DNA of 64,000 nt, from the NCBI GenBank assembly GCA_951394045.1, contig OX595987.1, positions 2,666,001 to 2,730,000 on the forward strand, in the 5' to 3' direction. Origin of the DNA: Nitzschia sp. DOCU1. Taxonomy: Eukaryota; Bacillariophyta; Bacillariophyceae; Bacillariales; Bacillariaceae. The notes beneath the pieces were generated by a model. The model saw only the letters and a program-made list of their open reading frames with translations, was not told the DNA's origin and made no database searches. Below, in pieces: positions 53,929 to 64,000 of this stretch. Made by a program: the position numbers and the translations under genes. The stretch's first letter is position 1; each line of letters starts with the position of its first letter.

Positions 53929-56571
53929 CTAGGGCATTCGTTCGGAAGAATCAGGGGCTTCATTTTTACCTTGAGCCCAGGTGGGTGCCTCACCGGGAAC
54001 CGAGTTCCCTCCGAAGAACTCATCAACGGCTCGAAGATCACGAAGCATCAACAGTGATGCCAATCGTGCAATTACAAGTCGAAGTCCGTTGACGATCCGG
54101 GTACGCTCCTGTTTGGATCGAGCCTCGAAGAGTTGAACTTCTTTCTGCGTATGGACAACAAAGCAGCATTCCACGTTTGCAAACGGGTGACACTTTCGGT
54201 CAATCTTTTCACATTCTCGGACGCGACACACATCGAGAAGATCGATGGTTCCTGGATTGCTTAGTGTAACATTAAGCACCTTGCTACCAAGATTCTCCTC
54301 GAATGCGGGTACCCAAGTGAGCTTTGGGAGCAGGAAGGTGCCATCGATCAAATAGATACCTGATTCGATCCATACTTTTGAGCAGTAGGGAGCTCTGTTT
54401 GGAGTATCTTTGGTTTGAGTAGGATGCCAGAGAAGAGTCATTTTTTCGTTCTTCATTGTTTCGATGATCTCATTCACAAGTTCATCGTCCATTCTTCGGA
54501 TTCGGCGAGACATGTTGGTGATGCGCGACATTGGAATTTTACTGAGGGCTTCCATCCTTGGTTTAGTACGTCCCGCTGCATTCTCTAATTCGGCAAGAGC
54601 TCGACGAGGGCCTCTCTTTAGAGCCAATTCTCGTGCGTCTTCGGGGTCACTGTCGTAGTACAGGACCTCTTCATCGGAGTTGCCGATGTCGTGCAGTTCC
54701 ATATTCTCAACCACTTTCTGCAGGAATGTAGAAGAGTCGCTTTGTAGTCCCTTAGCAATCATTCCGGAAGTAAGTTGCCGTCCAAATCGACCTGCTCTCT
54801 CTATATCGTCGTAGGAACTAACCACCTGCACGAAGGGCATTTTGTCACTTGAATCTGCGGCACTAAATGTCATCTGTCTTCGAAGACGCGCAAGTCGGGC
54901 TGCTTGGGCACCACGATTTCGAGAACGATTCTGAAGGCTCTTCTTTTTTGGTGCAGGTGGCTTCTCTTTCGGAGCCGTCCACATGTCCGTCACAGACAAA
55001 AGGTTGGCGGCAACAGTTGTTGGGGCTCCCAGCATGCCACTGATGTAGTCCTCTGCCATCACTCTATGTTTCTCGTCGTTCGGCTGTCCTTCCCTCGAAT
55101 GCTGTTTCATTTCAAAGATGCCTTTCATTGTATCAGTGAAATCCTTAAGGGTCGCTGTGCAGACATCATCAGTACAGAAGGGCCCGGCAGAGACGTCCGT
55201 GTGGCCAATTGTTGAAAGATCGACGTCGTTAACGGCTGCCAAAGCTTGAGATTCATCATACTTTCCGTGAATGGCTCTCTCTGTATTCGTAGGCGAAAGG
55301 GTAAGGTGCGTGTCCCGCCCGCCAATCGCAAGGCCACAGAGAAGATCGTCGACAGACCATCTAGTCCCCGCGACTTCAACGGAGGACTCCAGCCTCGCTG
55401 GTTTATCAACGACCGTGATCGCGTATTCATTTGTGTTTTTGCTCTTTCGAGATTTATTCCCTGTGTACTCATCGTTGGAATCGTAACCAGAATCATCGGG
55501 GCTTCTGCCGGCAGAATCGTTTCTGACTTCGGCTTCAATTGCAGCGTCTGGCCCATCATTGGGAAGATCGAAATCAAAGTACACAGCTGCATTCTCCGCG
55601 ATATCACCAGTCTTGGCGTCTGGATTGTCACCACCATCTTTATCTTTTTTGCTTGAAGTTTTTGCTGCTTCCTTCCTAGCAGAAACAGTTTGCGTAAGTC
55701 GGGCAAGGAGTTGAGATTGGGACGAGCGCCGACGTCGACTGTCAGCGGGAAGCTTGGTAATTTCCAGCACGCTCTTAATACCCCCAATGATAAAATCCCT
55801 CTCTACCGGTGTTTCAGCCTCAAAGTTGAAGGTATTTGTTTCTCCAATAGGTTTTCGCATGACGATAGTGAAGCTCTTAACCTGTCGCGGAGAGGAAGTG
55901 GATTTCTTCGACGACTTCTCTCTACCAACTTCGAGACGAGTGATATCCGTCACTTTTAATAATATCTCGGTAAAGTTCGACTTGAACCCGTCATTTTCAT
56001 TGTCGCTATGGTTCTCTTCTCGGGGACGAACGCGCAAATGGGTCTTCTCCGGACTGACATCAAGAAGCAAAGAGCGCTTTTCCCCGTCTTCAGCAAGCAG
56101 CATCTACGAAACATGCAAAACGATCAGCGGATCTACTCTTGGATAAGATCAAATTCAGAACGCAGAATACGTTGCACTTACCACGTCATAGCCTGTTTCA
56201 AGCTTCTTCATCAAACCTGTGACACTCTTGGAAGTGTGAAGCGGCGGGCCAGTCGGTCGCTGGCGATTAATTGACTTCTTCAAGTCATCACTTGTAAGTG
56301 GATTCAATAACGATGGACCTGCATTTGCAGCTGCTGGACTCTGAGAAGTGCGTGACCTACTTCTAGCAGACAGTGGTCGTGAAGAATATTTTTGCTCGGT
56401 GGACGTTCTCCTTTCGGCGGTGTCAATGGGCCCCAGCGCTCCGTTCTTTCGTCGTGTGGGCAACGATGAAGCTGCTTTTCTCCGAGGTGTCAATTGAAAC
56501 TTTTCGTCGGGAATCTCCAAAAGCAGTGGTTCTGGCTCGGTTATATTGAAATCTCCTCCGCATAAATTCAT
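53929..56571 (-). CDS. Large protein with possible PH-like region (unrecognised)
   Basis: Exons 56182-56571 and 53929-56103 (phase 0) encode 854 residues. Residues 1-110 are Ser/Arg-rich and disordered. Around 118-255 a beta-rich stretch, starting LMKKLETGYDVMLLAEDGEK and ending FIIGGIKSVLEI, has the length and pattern of a PH or PH-like lipid/protein-binding domain. A charged linker follows. The second half contains helical Arg/Leu-rich segments (AARLARLRRQMTFSAAD) and a second beta-rich block near 670-800 (WIESGIYLIDGTFLLPKL). That block carries C/H-rich ECEKIDRKCHPFANVECC, and then VHTQKEVQLFEARSKQERTR, again PH-like. I cannot name a family. A membrane- or cytoskeleton-associated scaffold is a guess only. 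Confidence 0.62.
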
Positions 56572-57430
56572 GGCGCTCAATCCACTTCTTTAATACCAAA
56601 CTAACCCAGTCTAGACTACGATCGACTCCAGGGAACTTCAAATGCTAGCGAAACGTCCCCTTCAGAGAAGTAACCTTGTCAGTCACTCGGCACCAGTGTG
56701 GTAAGTAGTTCCGACTATTGTTTCCTCGCAAGACGTGATGTAGTCTGGGAATCGGGCGGCCTTTCGTACTGCTGATCGTGCCAATCTCACTCGTACCTGG
56801 TACTTTTCGCCGATTGTTGGTTTGTAGCTTGGGGCTCCCCGAGAGCGAGGGCAAAAAATGTGACAATCGCAAAATCGCAAAAACTCGCCCAGTTGCACGT
56901 GAGCCAGAAAAACGTTTACAAGGCGTTAAACATTCTAAATGATTTTGATTGATACATAGGAACAAATATATAATATTTCAATGGATTTTATACAACGCCG
57001 ATTACATGTATTTCACACTGTCACAATTGCCCGAGAATTTGTATCCATCCCTCTAAGTATTGTATCATACCTATGTTGGTGTGGTTCTTGGATTTCCCGC
57101 CACCGCGCCCTTTCTTCTGTCTTGCTTCGTTCGTGCGAGCGTTACTTCATCGCGTGCGTGTCGTGGTTCCTTCGTGCCAATAAACTGCAGTGATCTTTCG
57201 ATCTTTGAAGTGATAATTCCGCTACTAGTAGTAGAAGGTTGCTAACAAGCTGGAAACCAAGGAGAAGGACCTTCCAGCTCCACAAGGCTCGAAGAGCATT
57301 CGAGGAGAGCCTCAAGCTGGAAGGAGACATTTTTGTAAATAGCCCCCTTCAGGTCGGTAATCGGAGGGAGAACATTTCTAGCCAGAATTTGCCTCCCAAG
57401 CAACAACGAGGCAAGATCCTGGTCGCAAGG
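56572..57430. promoter_or_regulatory. Divergent intergenic region upstream of the DUF482 gene
   Basis: 859 bases between opposite starts. The DUF482 frame is open back to 57239 without an ATG that gives a targeting peptide, so this part is probably leader. No other gene supported. Confidence 0.4.
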
Positions 57431-59027
57431 ATGTTCAGGATTATCCGAGAGCCTCTTTGGTTGTTAGCGCTTACATCGGGATCATTTTTTGGAACAGTTT
57501 TGGCCTTTTCGTCGCGGCATACATTTGAATCAAGGGGCACCGAAAGAACGGGCCTGGTATCTTTTGCTGTGGGGCGGCAAAATCAAGAAGAAACCCCTCC
57601 CTTCGTTGAAGAGGAAATCCAATTCCAGCTACACTCGTCGATCTCGGACATACCAAGCGATAAATGGGACCAATGCCTTTCTGATGACGAGTTTGCTTCC
57701 CCGTTCATGCAGCATTCATGGCTGAGATGTTTAGAAGAATCCAAGTGCGTTTCTAGGGAAACGGGGTGGATGGCACAACATGTATCTATTATCGTTGATG
57801 GCGAGCCCTGGTGTGGTTTTGTCCCACTTTATGTCAAGTCTCATTCCATGGGCGAGTTTATTTTTGATAGCGGATGGGCTGACGCAGCAATGGCGAATGG
57901 AATAGATTACTATCCAAAGCTTCTGGTGGCTGTCCCATTTACTCCGGCTACTGGCCGAAGAATACTCCTGCACCCAAAACTTCGAGAAAGATTTTCAAAA
58001 GATAGAATCTCGATGTTGCGAAAGAAGGTGACAATATTTTTGAAACAAATCGCACGGAATAACAAATTGTCAAGTGTCCACATCAACTTTCTAACCGACG
58101 ACGAAGCCTGTGACATTGCCGGTGAGCTGCAGAAGCCATCGTCAGGCAACGGCCAGGAGGGGAATTTGCAGCGCACGTTCAAATCCTTGATGAAGAATTT
58201 CAAGCCCAGTGATGTGGGTGGTGACTATGTGAGAAGAACGTCGTTACAATACCACTGGAGGAACTCTAATCCCATGAACCAAAGAAAGCCTTATCGGAGT
58301 TTCGAGGAGTATCTGTCATGTTTCAAAAGCAAGCGAAGGATCACAATCCGAAGAGAACGAGCAAAAGTGGTCGAAGACGAAGAAATACAAATAGAAGCTG
58401 TTCTAGGCAAAGATATTCTGAAATATGAGGGGTTGTTGGAGCAGATGTTTCACATTTACATTTCCACAGTCAACAAGATGTTTTGGGGGCGACAGTATCT
58501 TACTCTGGAATTTTTCCAACTCTTGGCCAAGAGTGATTTCGTCGACAACCTCTGCTTCATGTGCGCCCGGCGCAAGTCGTCGGGAGAAATTTTGAAAGCT
58601 ACTGATGTCATCGCTGGTACTTTCAACATCGTGAAGAATGGCGTATTTTACGGCAGGTACTGGGGCTGTCTCGAAGAGGTCAAGAACCTGCACTTTGAAA
58701 CGTGTTATTGGGCACCAATCGAGTATTGTATCAAGCATGGGTTGAAAAGAATGGAACCGGGTGCCGGTGGAGGTGGTGAGTCGATCCTTTGAATGTGTTG
58801 TTTCTTGCGGTCACGTCATCTGATTGTTTCCTTTTCTTCCTCTAGACTACAAATGGGCGAGGGGGTTCGATCCAGCTGTTATCCACTCTGTACACTATAT
58901 CTGTCACCCGGGCTTGCGCCAAGCCGTCAATCAGTTTATAGACTTTGAAACTGAGGCAAACGTTGGGTTGACAGAGTTGTTGCTCCAGAAGAGCGTTGTT
59001 GGAAGTGGTTCCGATGCAAGTGGGTGA
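57431..59027 (+). CDS. Plastid-targeted DUF482 (COG3146) FemAB-like N-acyltransferase
   Basis: Exons 57431-58775 and 58846-59027 (phase 1) encode 508 residues. The leader FRIIREPLWLLALTSGSFFG then TVLAFSSRHTF is a bipartite plastid signal with an AF site. The body matches the bacterial DUF482 / peptidogalycan-biosynthesis family. It has SPFMQHSWLRCLEES early, PLYVKSHSMGEFIFD and SSVHINFLTDDEA next, RTSLQYHWRNSNP and FKSKRRITIRRERAKV in the centre, and GVFYGRYWGCLEEVKNLHFE late. The splice restores EPGAGGGDYKWARGFDPAVIHSVHYI, where bacteria have a similar GAQGEHK-ARGF segment. The fold is a doubled GNAT/FemAB type that should transfer an acyl or aminoacyl group; no substrate is known to me. 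Confidence 0.85.
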
Positions 59028-59529
59028 TCGACTGAAGGCGCAAATGAAACCCATGGGAAGATCAGCGACCCATGCTTTTCGTGACAGCCTTATTGCTAGT
59101 CGCAAGACACAACTTTGTTCGCTCTATTCATCGTTGAAGGACAATCGCGCCGCAGGATGCCGTCATCCACCGATGGGACTTGGAAATACGGCCAGCACAG
59201 AAGAGATCTTCGATCACACTGACTAGGAATAAAAGCGCATCACATAGACGCATTCCAAAATTCCTAGCACCCAGTTGGTGTCATTCTGTGCTCTACTCTA
59301 GTAGAGAAGGATTTGATCCGGACGACGAAGAAGTGTTCCTCTCAAGCAACTGAACTCGCATCGACTTCATCGACTCTTTCGCAAGCCAAGTTGGGTCCAT
59401 CTAGTCAATATCCGGGTTACGTCACCGAAAAGATATATGGCGACGACGAGATGAGAGATCGAGAGTAAAACATCATTAACAACAACTATCATCTACTCTG
59501 TCTTCTAGCTCGATACCTTACATCTTGAC
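59028..59529. other. Intergenic region, DUF482 to ECH1
   Basis: About 500 bases. A 60-70-codon frame overlapping the DUF482 stop (to 59226) reads plausibly but in another frame, and the family ends naturally at 59027. Otherwise nothing. Confidence 0.4.
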
Positions 59530-60414
59530 ATGTCTCCATCGATAGAGTCTTCCAAACCCCACGCTCTCGATGAGAAGTTTGATTATTTGTCGATCCGCGT
59601 GCCGAGCGCTTCCCCCAATGTGGTGGTCGTATCTTTGAACCGACCTCGGAAACGAAACGCGATATCGGCTGCTCTGTGGAAAGAGATCGGTGCAGCGTTT
59701 TCGTCCCTTGGGCGGATGGGTGATGACTGCCGCTGTGTTGTCATTCTAGGGGAAGGAAAAGCCTTTACAGCTGGGTTGGATATTTCGGACCCTTCCATTC
59801 TCGCTGGAAACGAGGATTTGGACGAAGATGCAGCGAGGAAAGGACTGACGTTTTTACCCAAGATTATGGAAATGCAGCGCTGCTTCACTGCCATTGAAGA
59901 GTGTCCTGTTCCAGTGATCGCTGCCATTCATGGAAATTGTATCGGAGCAGGGGTGGACCTGGCTACTTGTTGCGACATTCGACTAGCGCAAGTAGGTTCC
60001 ACCTTCTCGGTGAGAGAGGTGCAACTCGGCCTGGCAGCTGACGTTGGAACTCTACAAAGACTACCCAAAATTACAGGCAACGATTCTCGGGTTAGAGAAC
60101 TATGCTATACTGGTGAACTATTTGATCACGCTGAAGCGTTGAGAATAGGCTTTGTGAGCCGGGTATGCGAGGATGTATTGCAGGATGCGATTCGCCTCGC
60201 CAGCTTGATCGCTTCACACAGCCCAGTCGCCGTCACGGGGACCAAGCGATCGCTCGTGTACTCTCGAGACCATACTGTTGCGGAAGGTCTAGAGCATGTC
60301 GCGTCACATAACGCCTTGGCCCTCATGACCTCGGACATCCCCGCAGCATTTTTGGCGGCAACGAACAAGACAAAACCAGCCTTCGGACCAATACCTCCGT
60401 ATTCTCGTCTCTAG
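59530..60414 (+). CDS. ECH1: Delta3,5-delta2,4-dienoyl-CoA isomerase, peroxisomal
   Basis: One exon encodes 294 residues of the crotonase fold. KAFTAGLDISD is the first oxyanion-hole loop and HGNCIGAGVDLATCCDIRL the second. The ECH1-specific acidic residues are present: Asp in GVDL, Glu in VREVQLGLAADVGT and Asp in the same segment, with TLQRLPK after them. The enzyme shifts double bonds so that odd-position unsaturated fatty acids can be beta-oxidised. The protein ends in Ser-Arg-Leu, a recognised type 1 peroxisomal signal, and has no obvious N-terminal presequence, so peroxisomal location is likely. Convergent with tRNase Z, only 7 bases away. Confidence 0.95.
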   Translation: MSPSIESSKPHALDEKFDYLSIRVPSASPNVVVVSLNRPRKRNAISAALWKEIGAAFSSLGRMGDDCRCVVILGEGKAFTAGLDISDPSILAGNEDLDEDAARKGLTFLPKIMEMQRCFTAIEECPVPVIAAIHGNCIGAGVDLATCCDIRLAQVGSTFSVREVQLGLAADVGTLQRLPKITGNDSRVRELCYTGELFDHAEALRIGFVSRVCEDVLQDAIRLASLIASHSPVAVTGTKRSLVYSRDHTVAEGLEHVASHNALALMTSDIPAAFLAATNKTKPAFGPIPPYSRL

Positions 60415-60421
60415 CAATTTT

Positions 60422-62797
60422 TTATAACAACTCCTTTTGGGCAAACAGGCCAGGGACGTCGAGAGCCTCAGAGTCCACCGCTATCTCGGCATTTTCGTCG
60501 TCGTCTTCCACTATCGCTTCCTCAGGGTAGAGGAGGCGAAGAGCGGGTGTGATCTTGGAAGCTGATACTAAGTTGCTAGGAGTCAACTTCATATAATCGA
60601 ATGCAAATATCACGGGAATATCTGAAGTCGTAGACGATGTGGTGTTCGTGGATGACACGGGGGGTATTTTCGGAAATCGCTGCGAAAAATGGGTTAACAC
60701 GACATTCTTCGCTCTCATCATGGACGCCACTTCCAGAGCCTCCCCGACTGTCGAATGTCGCTTCAAAGCTGCCTCTGCCTCCATTCCGTCCGTGAAAGTG
60801 GCTTCGTGGATAAGTACATCGGCATGAAGCGCAGCCTCCGCAAATGCTCCGGAAGGCCGGCAGTCTCCACTGTAGGCAATATTGCCGAAGGTGGTACCTC
60901 GTATCTCGACGGCATAAGAATGTGCACAATGCTGCACTGGAATAGATTGCACGCCCGTGATTCCGAGTTCCAATCGTAGCCGTTGAAGAATTTCCTGATT
61001 GTGAGGCTGCTTCTCCAGCGAGAAAGATGTAGGAGGCTGGTTCGAAATGTCTCGACAATCCAAAACGACATAGCTTCCGGCCACGTGCGGATCCACCGAC
61101 TCGTACTCCTTTAAAAAGTGGATCAAGTTTGTTGGTGCAATGACCATTACGGGCGTCTCTTGACCCTCGAGCAACGACTGACGCTCCGACAACAAACGAA
61201 GTATTCCCAAATGGTGGTCGGCATGGGGGTGGGATATCCACACTGCTCGAATCCGTCTCAAGACCTCTTTGTGATCCTCCTGGTGCTTGGCACGAAGCAA
61301 TTGTCCCACGGTGCCTTCACCGACATCCAAGAGTATGGCGTTGTGGTTTGCCATTTGCAAATAGATCCCCGACACGTTGCGGTGCTTGCATGGAATGGCA
61401 GATCCTGTTCCAGTGAAAATAAGTTCTCCGTCGCATGCTGACGAACCGTTGCTATCATGCGACAAGGCTTGACGGGCCATATCCATGGCTCCAGACGTTT
61501 CCAACAGGCTTTGCATCTGCTGATTGACCGCATTTCGGTGTTCTTCATGTGTGAAGTGATTCAAAAATCCCCTTTTGGATCGCGGAATAATGGTGTATTC
61601 TAGCAACGGGACAGCGTGGACAACGTTCTTAGGAGTAGAATCAGAGGCCGCTGCTACCGAGCAAGATTGGATGTTTGAAATAGGCTTCTGAGGTGAAATA
61701 AAAGAAGCGCTCGACAGCTCGGCCCGACACGTGGCACCAGCATTGGTGGAATGAAAGGGAGTCCCAGGATCCTCGTCGAGACTCTGTGGAAGATCTGTGG
61801 CTAAGAAAATGTGTTGCATGTTCGGTCCCAAGCGTTCTCGCCATTCGAAACACTGCACCGACTCAAAACAAAATTTGGATGTTAAATGGACCAATACCTC
61901 TAGCTGAGGTTGAGCGATATCCGGCTGATGAGCGTCGTCGTTTTGGGGTGGTAGTAATTTTGTCAGAGGTTCCGATCCCTGCAAGGTTTCCCAAATGCCG
62001 AGATTAGGATAATATAGCACCGCCACTGCCACACCAGGACTCCCAGGCTCAACCACCTCGTGACTTGTCACTTGACGCTGCTCCCCCGTTTTTGGATCCG
62101 TAAACGTGATCGACTTGCCAGCTTTCAATTGTCCATATAGCGGGCCGCGTGGGATGCCAAGTTGGTTCGCCTTGGCTGCCAGAAATTTGCCCGGAACTGG
62201 AGGAGTTGTAAAAATATAGGAAAGTGCTTGTTGCTGATTATTGGGACCACCACATGCAATCGACTGGACATGAAAATCTTCATTGTTGTTGTTGATTGGA
62301 GGTTTTCGTCGTTTGGCCGATGGCTTGGCCTGTTGTCGTTGGTAGTACTCGCCTTGGTGCAATCGCAAGTCAAAGGCTTCTCGGCGCATAAAATGACGTA
62401 GCGAATGAACAAACGCTTCCAACCCAATCGGCCCGATGATATCCAGTCCAGGTCTATCATCCTCACTAGGCGGAACGGGCCGCTTGTGCGACGCTTGCCC
62501 GTTCTGATGATTATTGTTTTGTGCTGCAGCCTTGTGCTTGGCAATGGCAACCGCACTGTTGGTCGCGACATCGGCTGACGTGAGAACCATACCGGGTAGT
62601 CCACCCAAAGTGGAATGTGAGAGATGCGTCAAGCAAACGCGATGGACCGTGGACAACTTTTGACCAAACTCCAGAAAGATTCGCTGGCAGCCCTCCCCAC
62701 AATTGACGAGCGTCTTGTCGCCATTGGGGGCCACCAAAAGAATGGCCGGGGAAGAATCGACCGAGGTCGTGGACAATATTCGTACGGAACAAGTCAT
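60422..62797 (-). CDS. ELAC2: Long-form tRNase Z (ELAC2), tRNA 3' endonuclease
   Basis: One exon encodes 791 residues. The N-terminal half is the inactive beta-lactamase-like lobe (VCLTHLSHSTLGGLPGMVLT with a broken metal motif). The C-terminal half carries the active site: FTGTGSAIPCKHRNVSGIYL, DVGEGTVGQLL and SHPHADHHLGIL. Further metal ligands are in IAYSGDCRPSGAFA, the RHSTVGEAL segment and VVLTHFSQRFPK. The enzyme removes 3' trailers from precursor tRNAs in nucleus and mitochondria. The glycine/cysteine of the usual LDCGEGT is here LDVGEGT. There is no clear N-terminal organelle signal. The ATG at 62797 begins directly at the conserved N-terminal strand, which supports it. Confidence 0.95.
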   Translation of the reverse strand: MTCSVRILSTTSVDSSPAILLVAPNGDKTLVNCGEGCQRIFLEFGQKLSTVHRVCLTHLSHSTLGGLPGMVLTSADVATNSAVAIAKHKAAAQNNNHQNGQASHKRPVPPSEDDRPGLDIIGPIGLEAFVHSLRHFMRREAFDLRLHQGEYYQRQQAKPSAKRRKPPINNNNEDFHVQSIACGGPNNQQQALSYIFTTPPVPGKFLAAKANQLGIPRGPLYGQLKAGKSITFTDPKTGEQRQVTSHEVVEPGSPGVAVAVLYYPNLGIWETLQGSEPLTKLLPPQNDDAHQPDIAQPQLEVLVHLTSKFCFESVQCFEWRERLGPNMQHIFLATDLPQSLDEDPGTPFHSTNAGATCRAELSSASFISPQKPISNIQSCSVAAASDSTPKNVVHAVPLLEYTIIPRSKRGFLNHFTHEEHRNAVNQQMQSLLETSGAMDMARQALSHDSNGSSACDGELIFTGTGSAIPCKHRNVSGIYLQMANHNAILLDVGEGTVGQLLRAKHQEDHKEVLRRIRAVWISHPHADHHLGILRLLSERQSLLEGQETPVMVIAPTNLIHFLKEYESVDPHVAGSYVVLDCRDISNQPPTSFSLEKQPHNQEILQRLRLELGITGVQSIPVQHCAHSYAVEIRGTTFGNIAYSGDCRPSGAFAEAALHADVLIHEATFTDGMEAEAALKRHSTVGEALEVASMMRAKNVVLTHFSQRFPKIPPVSSTNTTSSTTSDIPVIFAFDYMKLTPSNLVSASKITPALRLLYPEEAIVEDDDENAEIAVDSEALDVPGLFAQKELL

Positions 62798-63331
62798 TGT
62801 TGTTGCACTATCGTACTGCTTCTTATTGTCCCTCTTGCCCCGACGGCTTGCCAGTAGTGAAAGCTACTGTAGCGTCTAATAGAGGTCGTTCATCTATTTT
62901 GAGATGTTGCGTGTTTGGATGGTTTCGGTGGCATCATTCCATTTTGTCGTTATCAGAGCGTTTTTGTTCTACCCGCGCAAAATCTGCTTTTCGAGACACG
63001 CGTCGAGGTTCTGATGGGTCGAAGCGTAGTGGGTTGTAACTACGGAGGATACTTACGTATCGTACATGAAGAGTTTCGAAGGCACAGAAAAATGCCCAAA
63101 CCAATGACCCCGCCGCCGCCACTCTCCGCTGCGTATCTTGCCTCCGACGGACGGATCGCAAGAAAGCAAATGTGATGATCTACGGCGACTGCCAGCTGAG
63201 TCACTACAAAGAGGTTGTACGAACAGAGACGGGTCAAAATGAAGAGTTGTTTACAAATTAGAAGAGGGGCATGAACACATGATCCCTCTCTCAAACATAT
63301 ATATGGACTCGATCGTCGCCGACGATCGAAA
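62798..63331. other. Intergenic region upstream of tRNase Z
   Basis: 534 bases that should hold the tRNase Z promoter and the 3' region of the SLC4 gene. Short frames on both strands have no support. Confidence 0.45.
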
Positions 63332-64000
63332 TTAGACGTTCTCCTCTCCAGCGTCCATCGGCTCGACGGGAACCTCGCCATCGTCGGATGATTCAGCAGC
63401 AGGGGCTACCTCGCCGCAGTCGTTGGCCTCCTTGGCAGCAAGCCATTCCTCAATGTCCTCGTCGTAACCATCCAACAAGCAGAGCTCCCACCCTTCAAAG
63501 AACACAGGCGCCAAGAACAGACGGGCAGGGATGCACAAAAGAGTCATGAAGGGGAAAGCAATAGCAATCGAAGGGGTGTTCTGCACAAAGAAAACGCCCA
63601 AGAAAAAGACAATCTGGAACACAGTAAACAAGTGAATGCGAGTGGTCGACATGTACTTGGTGAAAGGCTTCTCGGCGAACTTGCTGGGTTGTTGGAAGAA
63701 CAACAAGAAGCGGTTCCAGAATTGGATTCCAGGCATGGAAGACAAACCCATGAACAAAAAGACACCCTGTAACGAGAGAACCAAGGAGAAGGAAAAGTGA
63801 GATACCTTGTCGCTGCTACCGCTACCGTGAGAAATTCCGTCGTTCTTCGTCATGGACAACTTACCAACAGCACAGGGAGCGGAATCAGCTTAAGGGCCTT
63901 GAGGAAGAGAAGCAAAAGACCAACCAACAAGTGGGAGAAGAAGAGGGTCAGGCGGGTCTCTTGAACGTGAATGATCTTGCCGTCCTTGTCCTTCTCTGCC
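63332..64000 (-). CDS. SLC4-family bicarbonate transporter, C-terminal part
   Basis: The last exon (63332-63766) and part of the preceding one (63865-64000) are visible, joined in phase 0 across a 98-base intron; the gene continues beyond the right edge. The segment VQETRLTLFFSHLLVGLLLL then FLKALKLIPLPVLLGVFLFM and SSMPGIQFWNRFLLFF matches the last transmembrane region of anion exchangers. The RIHLFTVFQIVFFLGVFFVQ block is a strong SLC4 signature. After the last helix comes an acidic tail ending DAGEENV. In diatoms SLC4 proteins import bicarbonate for carbon concentration at the plasma membrane or plastid envelope. Which of these applies here cannot be told from the C-terminus. Confidence 0.9.

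Noticed and set aside
58996..59226. Frame overlapping the DUF482 stop, as a frameshifted continuation
   Set aside because: Bacterial DUF482 proteins end at the same point as the spliced product, so no continuation is needed.

Overview
The window is nuclear DNA of a photosynthetic stramenopile, most likely a diatom and probably a pennate one. Several predicted proteins begin with a signal peptide followed by an ASAFAP-type plastid cleavage site (for example SAAAFAP in the acetolactate synthase). Genes are densely packed on both strands, with few short GT-AG introns of about 70-270 bases (one of 606). Gene content is plainly eukaryotic: histone H3 with introns, DNA polymerase delta, Elongator and MAD2. 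I saw no tRNA or rRNA genes, no recognisable transposon and no CRISPR array. Species assignment is inference.

Layout. 1-9 kb: the 5' part of a TFIIIC TPR subunit (GTF3C3-like, runs off the left edge), a GOST/TMEM87-like seven-TM protein, a four-exon histone H3 of replacement type, and a glycine-rich type I membrane protein. 9-20 kb: POLD1, a tesmin/TSO1 CXC-domain regulator, TMEM234, the Fe-S scaffold ISCU, the checkpoint protein MAD2 and a QCR2-like complex III core subunit. 20-34 kb: ELP1, plastid-type RimM, NEDD1, a plastid acetolactate synthase, a small mitochondrial-looking membrane protein and an hnRNP H/F-like RNA-binding protein. 35-53 kb: presequence protease PreP, a large plastid-targeted ApaH-like phosphatase, an acidic nuclear-looking protein, the PP2A activator PTPA, CLU and a small type I membrane protein. 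53-64 kb: an 854-residue protein with a possible PH-like region, a plastid-targeted DUF482/FemAB-like acyltransferase, a peroxisomal dienoyl-CoA isomerase, long-form tRNase Z, and the 3' end of an SLC4 bicarbonate transporter (runs off the right edge).

There is no operon logic; neighbours are mostly head-to-head or tail-to-tail. Two themes recur. Cell-cycle and chromosome genes are POLD1, the CXC protein, MAD2, NEDD1, PTPA and H3. tRNA production and modification genes are TFIIIC, ELP1 and tRNase Z. I regard this as ordinary gene density, not a demonstrated cluster.

The most interesting points are a POLD1 lacking two of the four CysB Fe-S cysteines, an H3 tail built from three small phase-0 exons (one of 12 bases), a plastid ApaH-like phosphatase behind about 850 residues of unassigned sequence, a plastid DUF482 enzyme, and a repeated T(R/K)APWA tail on PTPA. 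Exon borders are hand-predicted from splice consensus, phase and family alignment remembered without database access.
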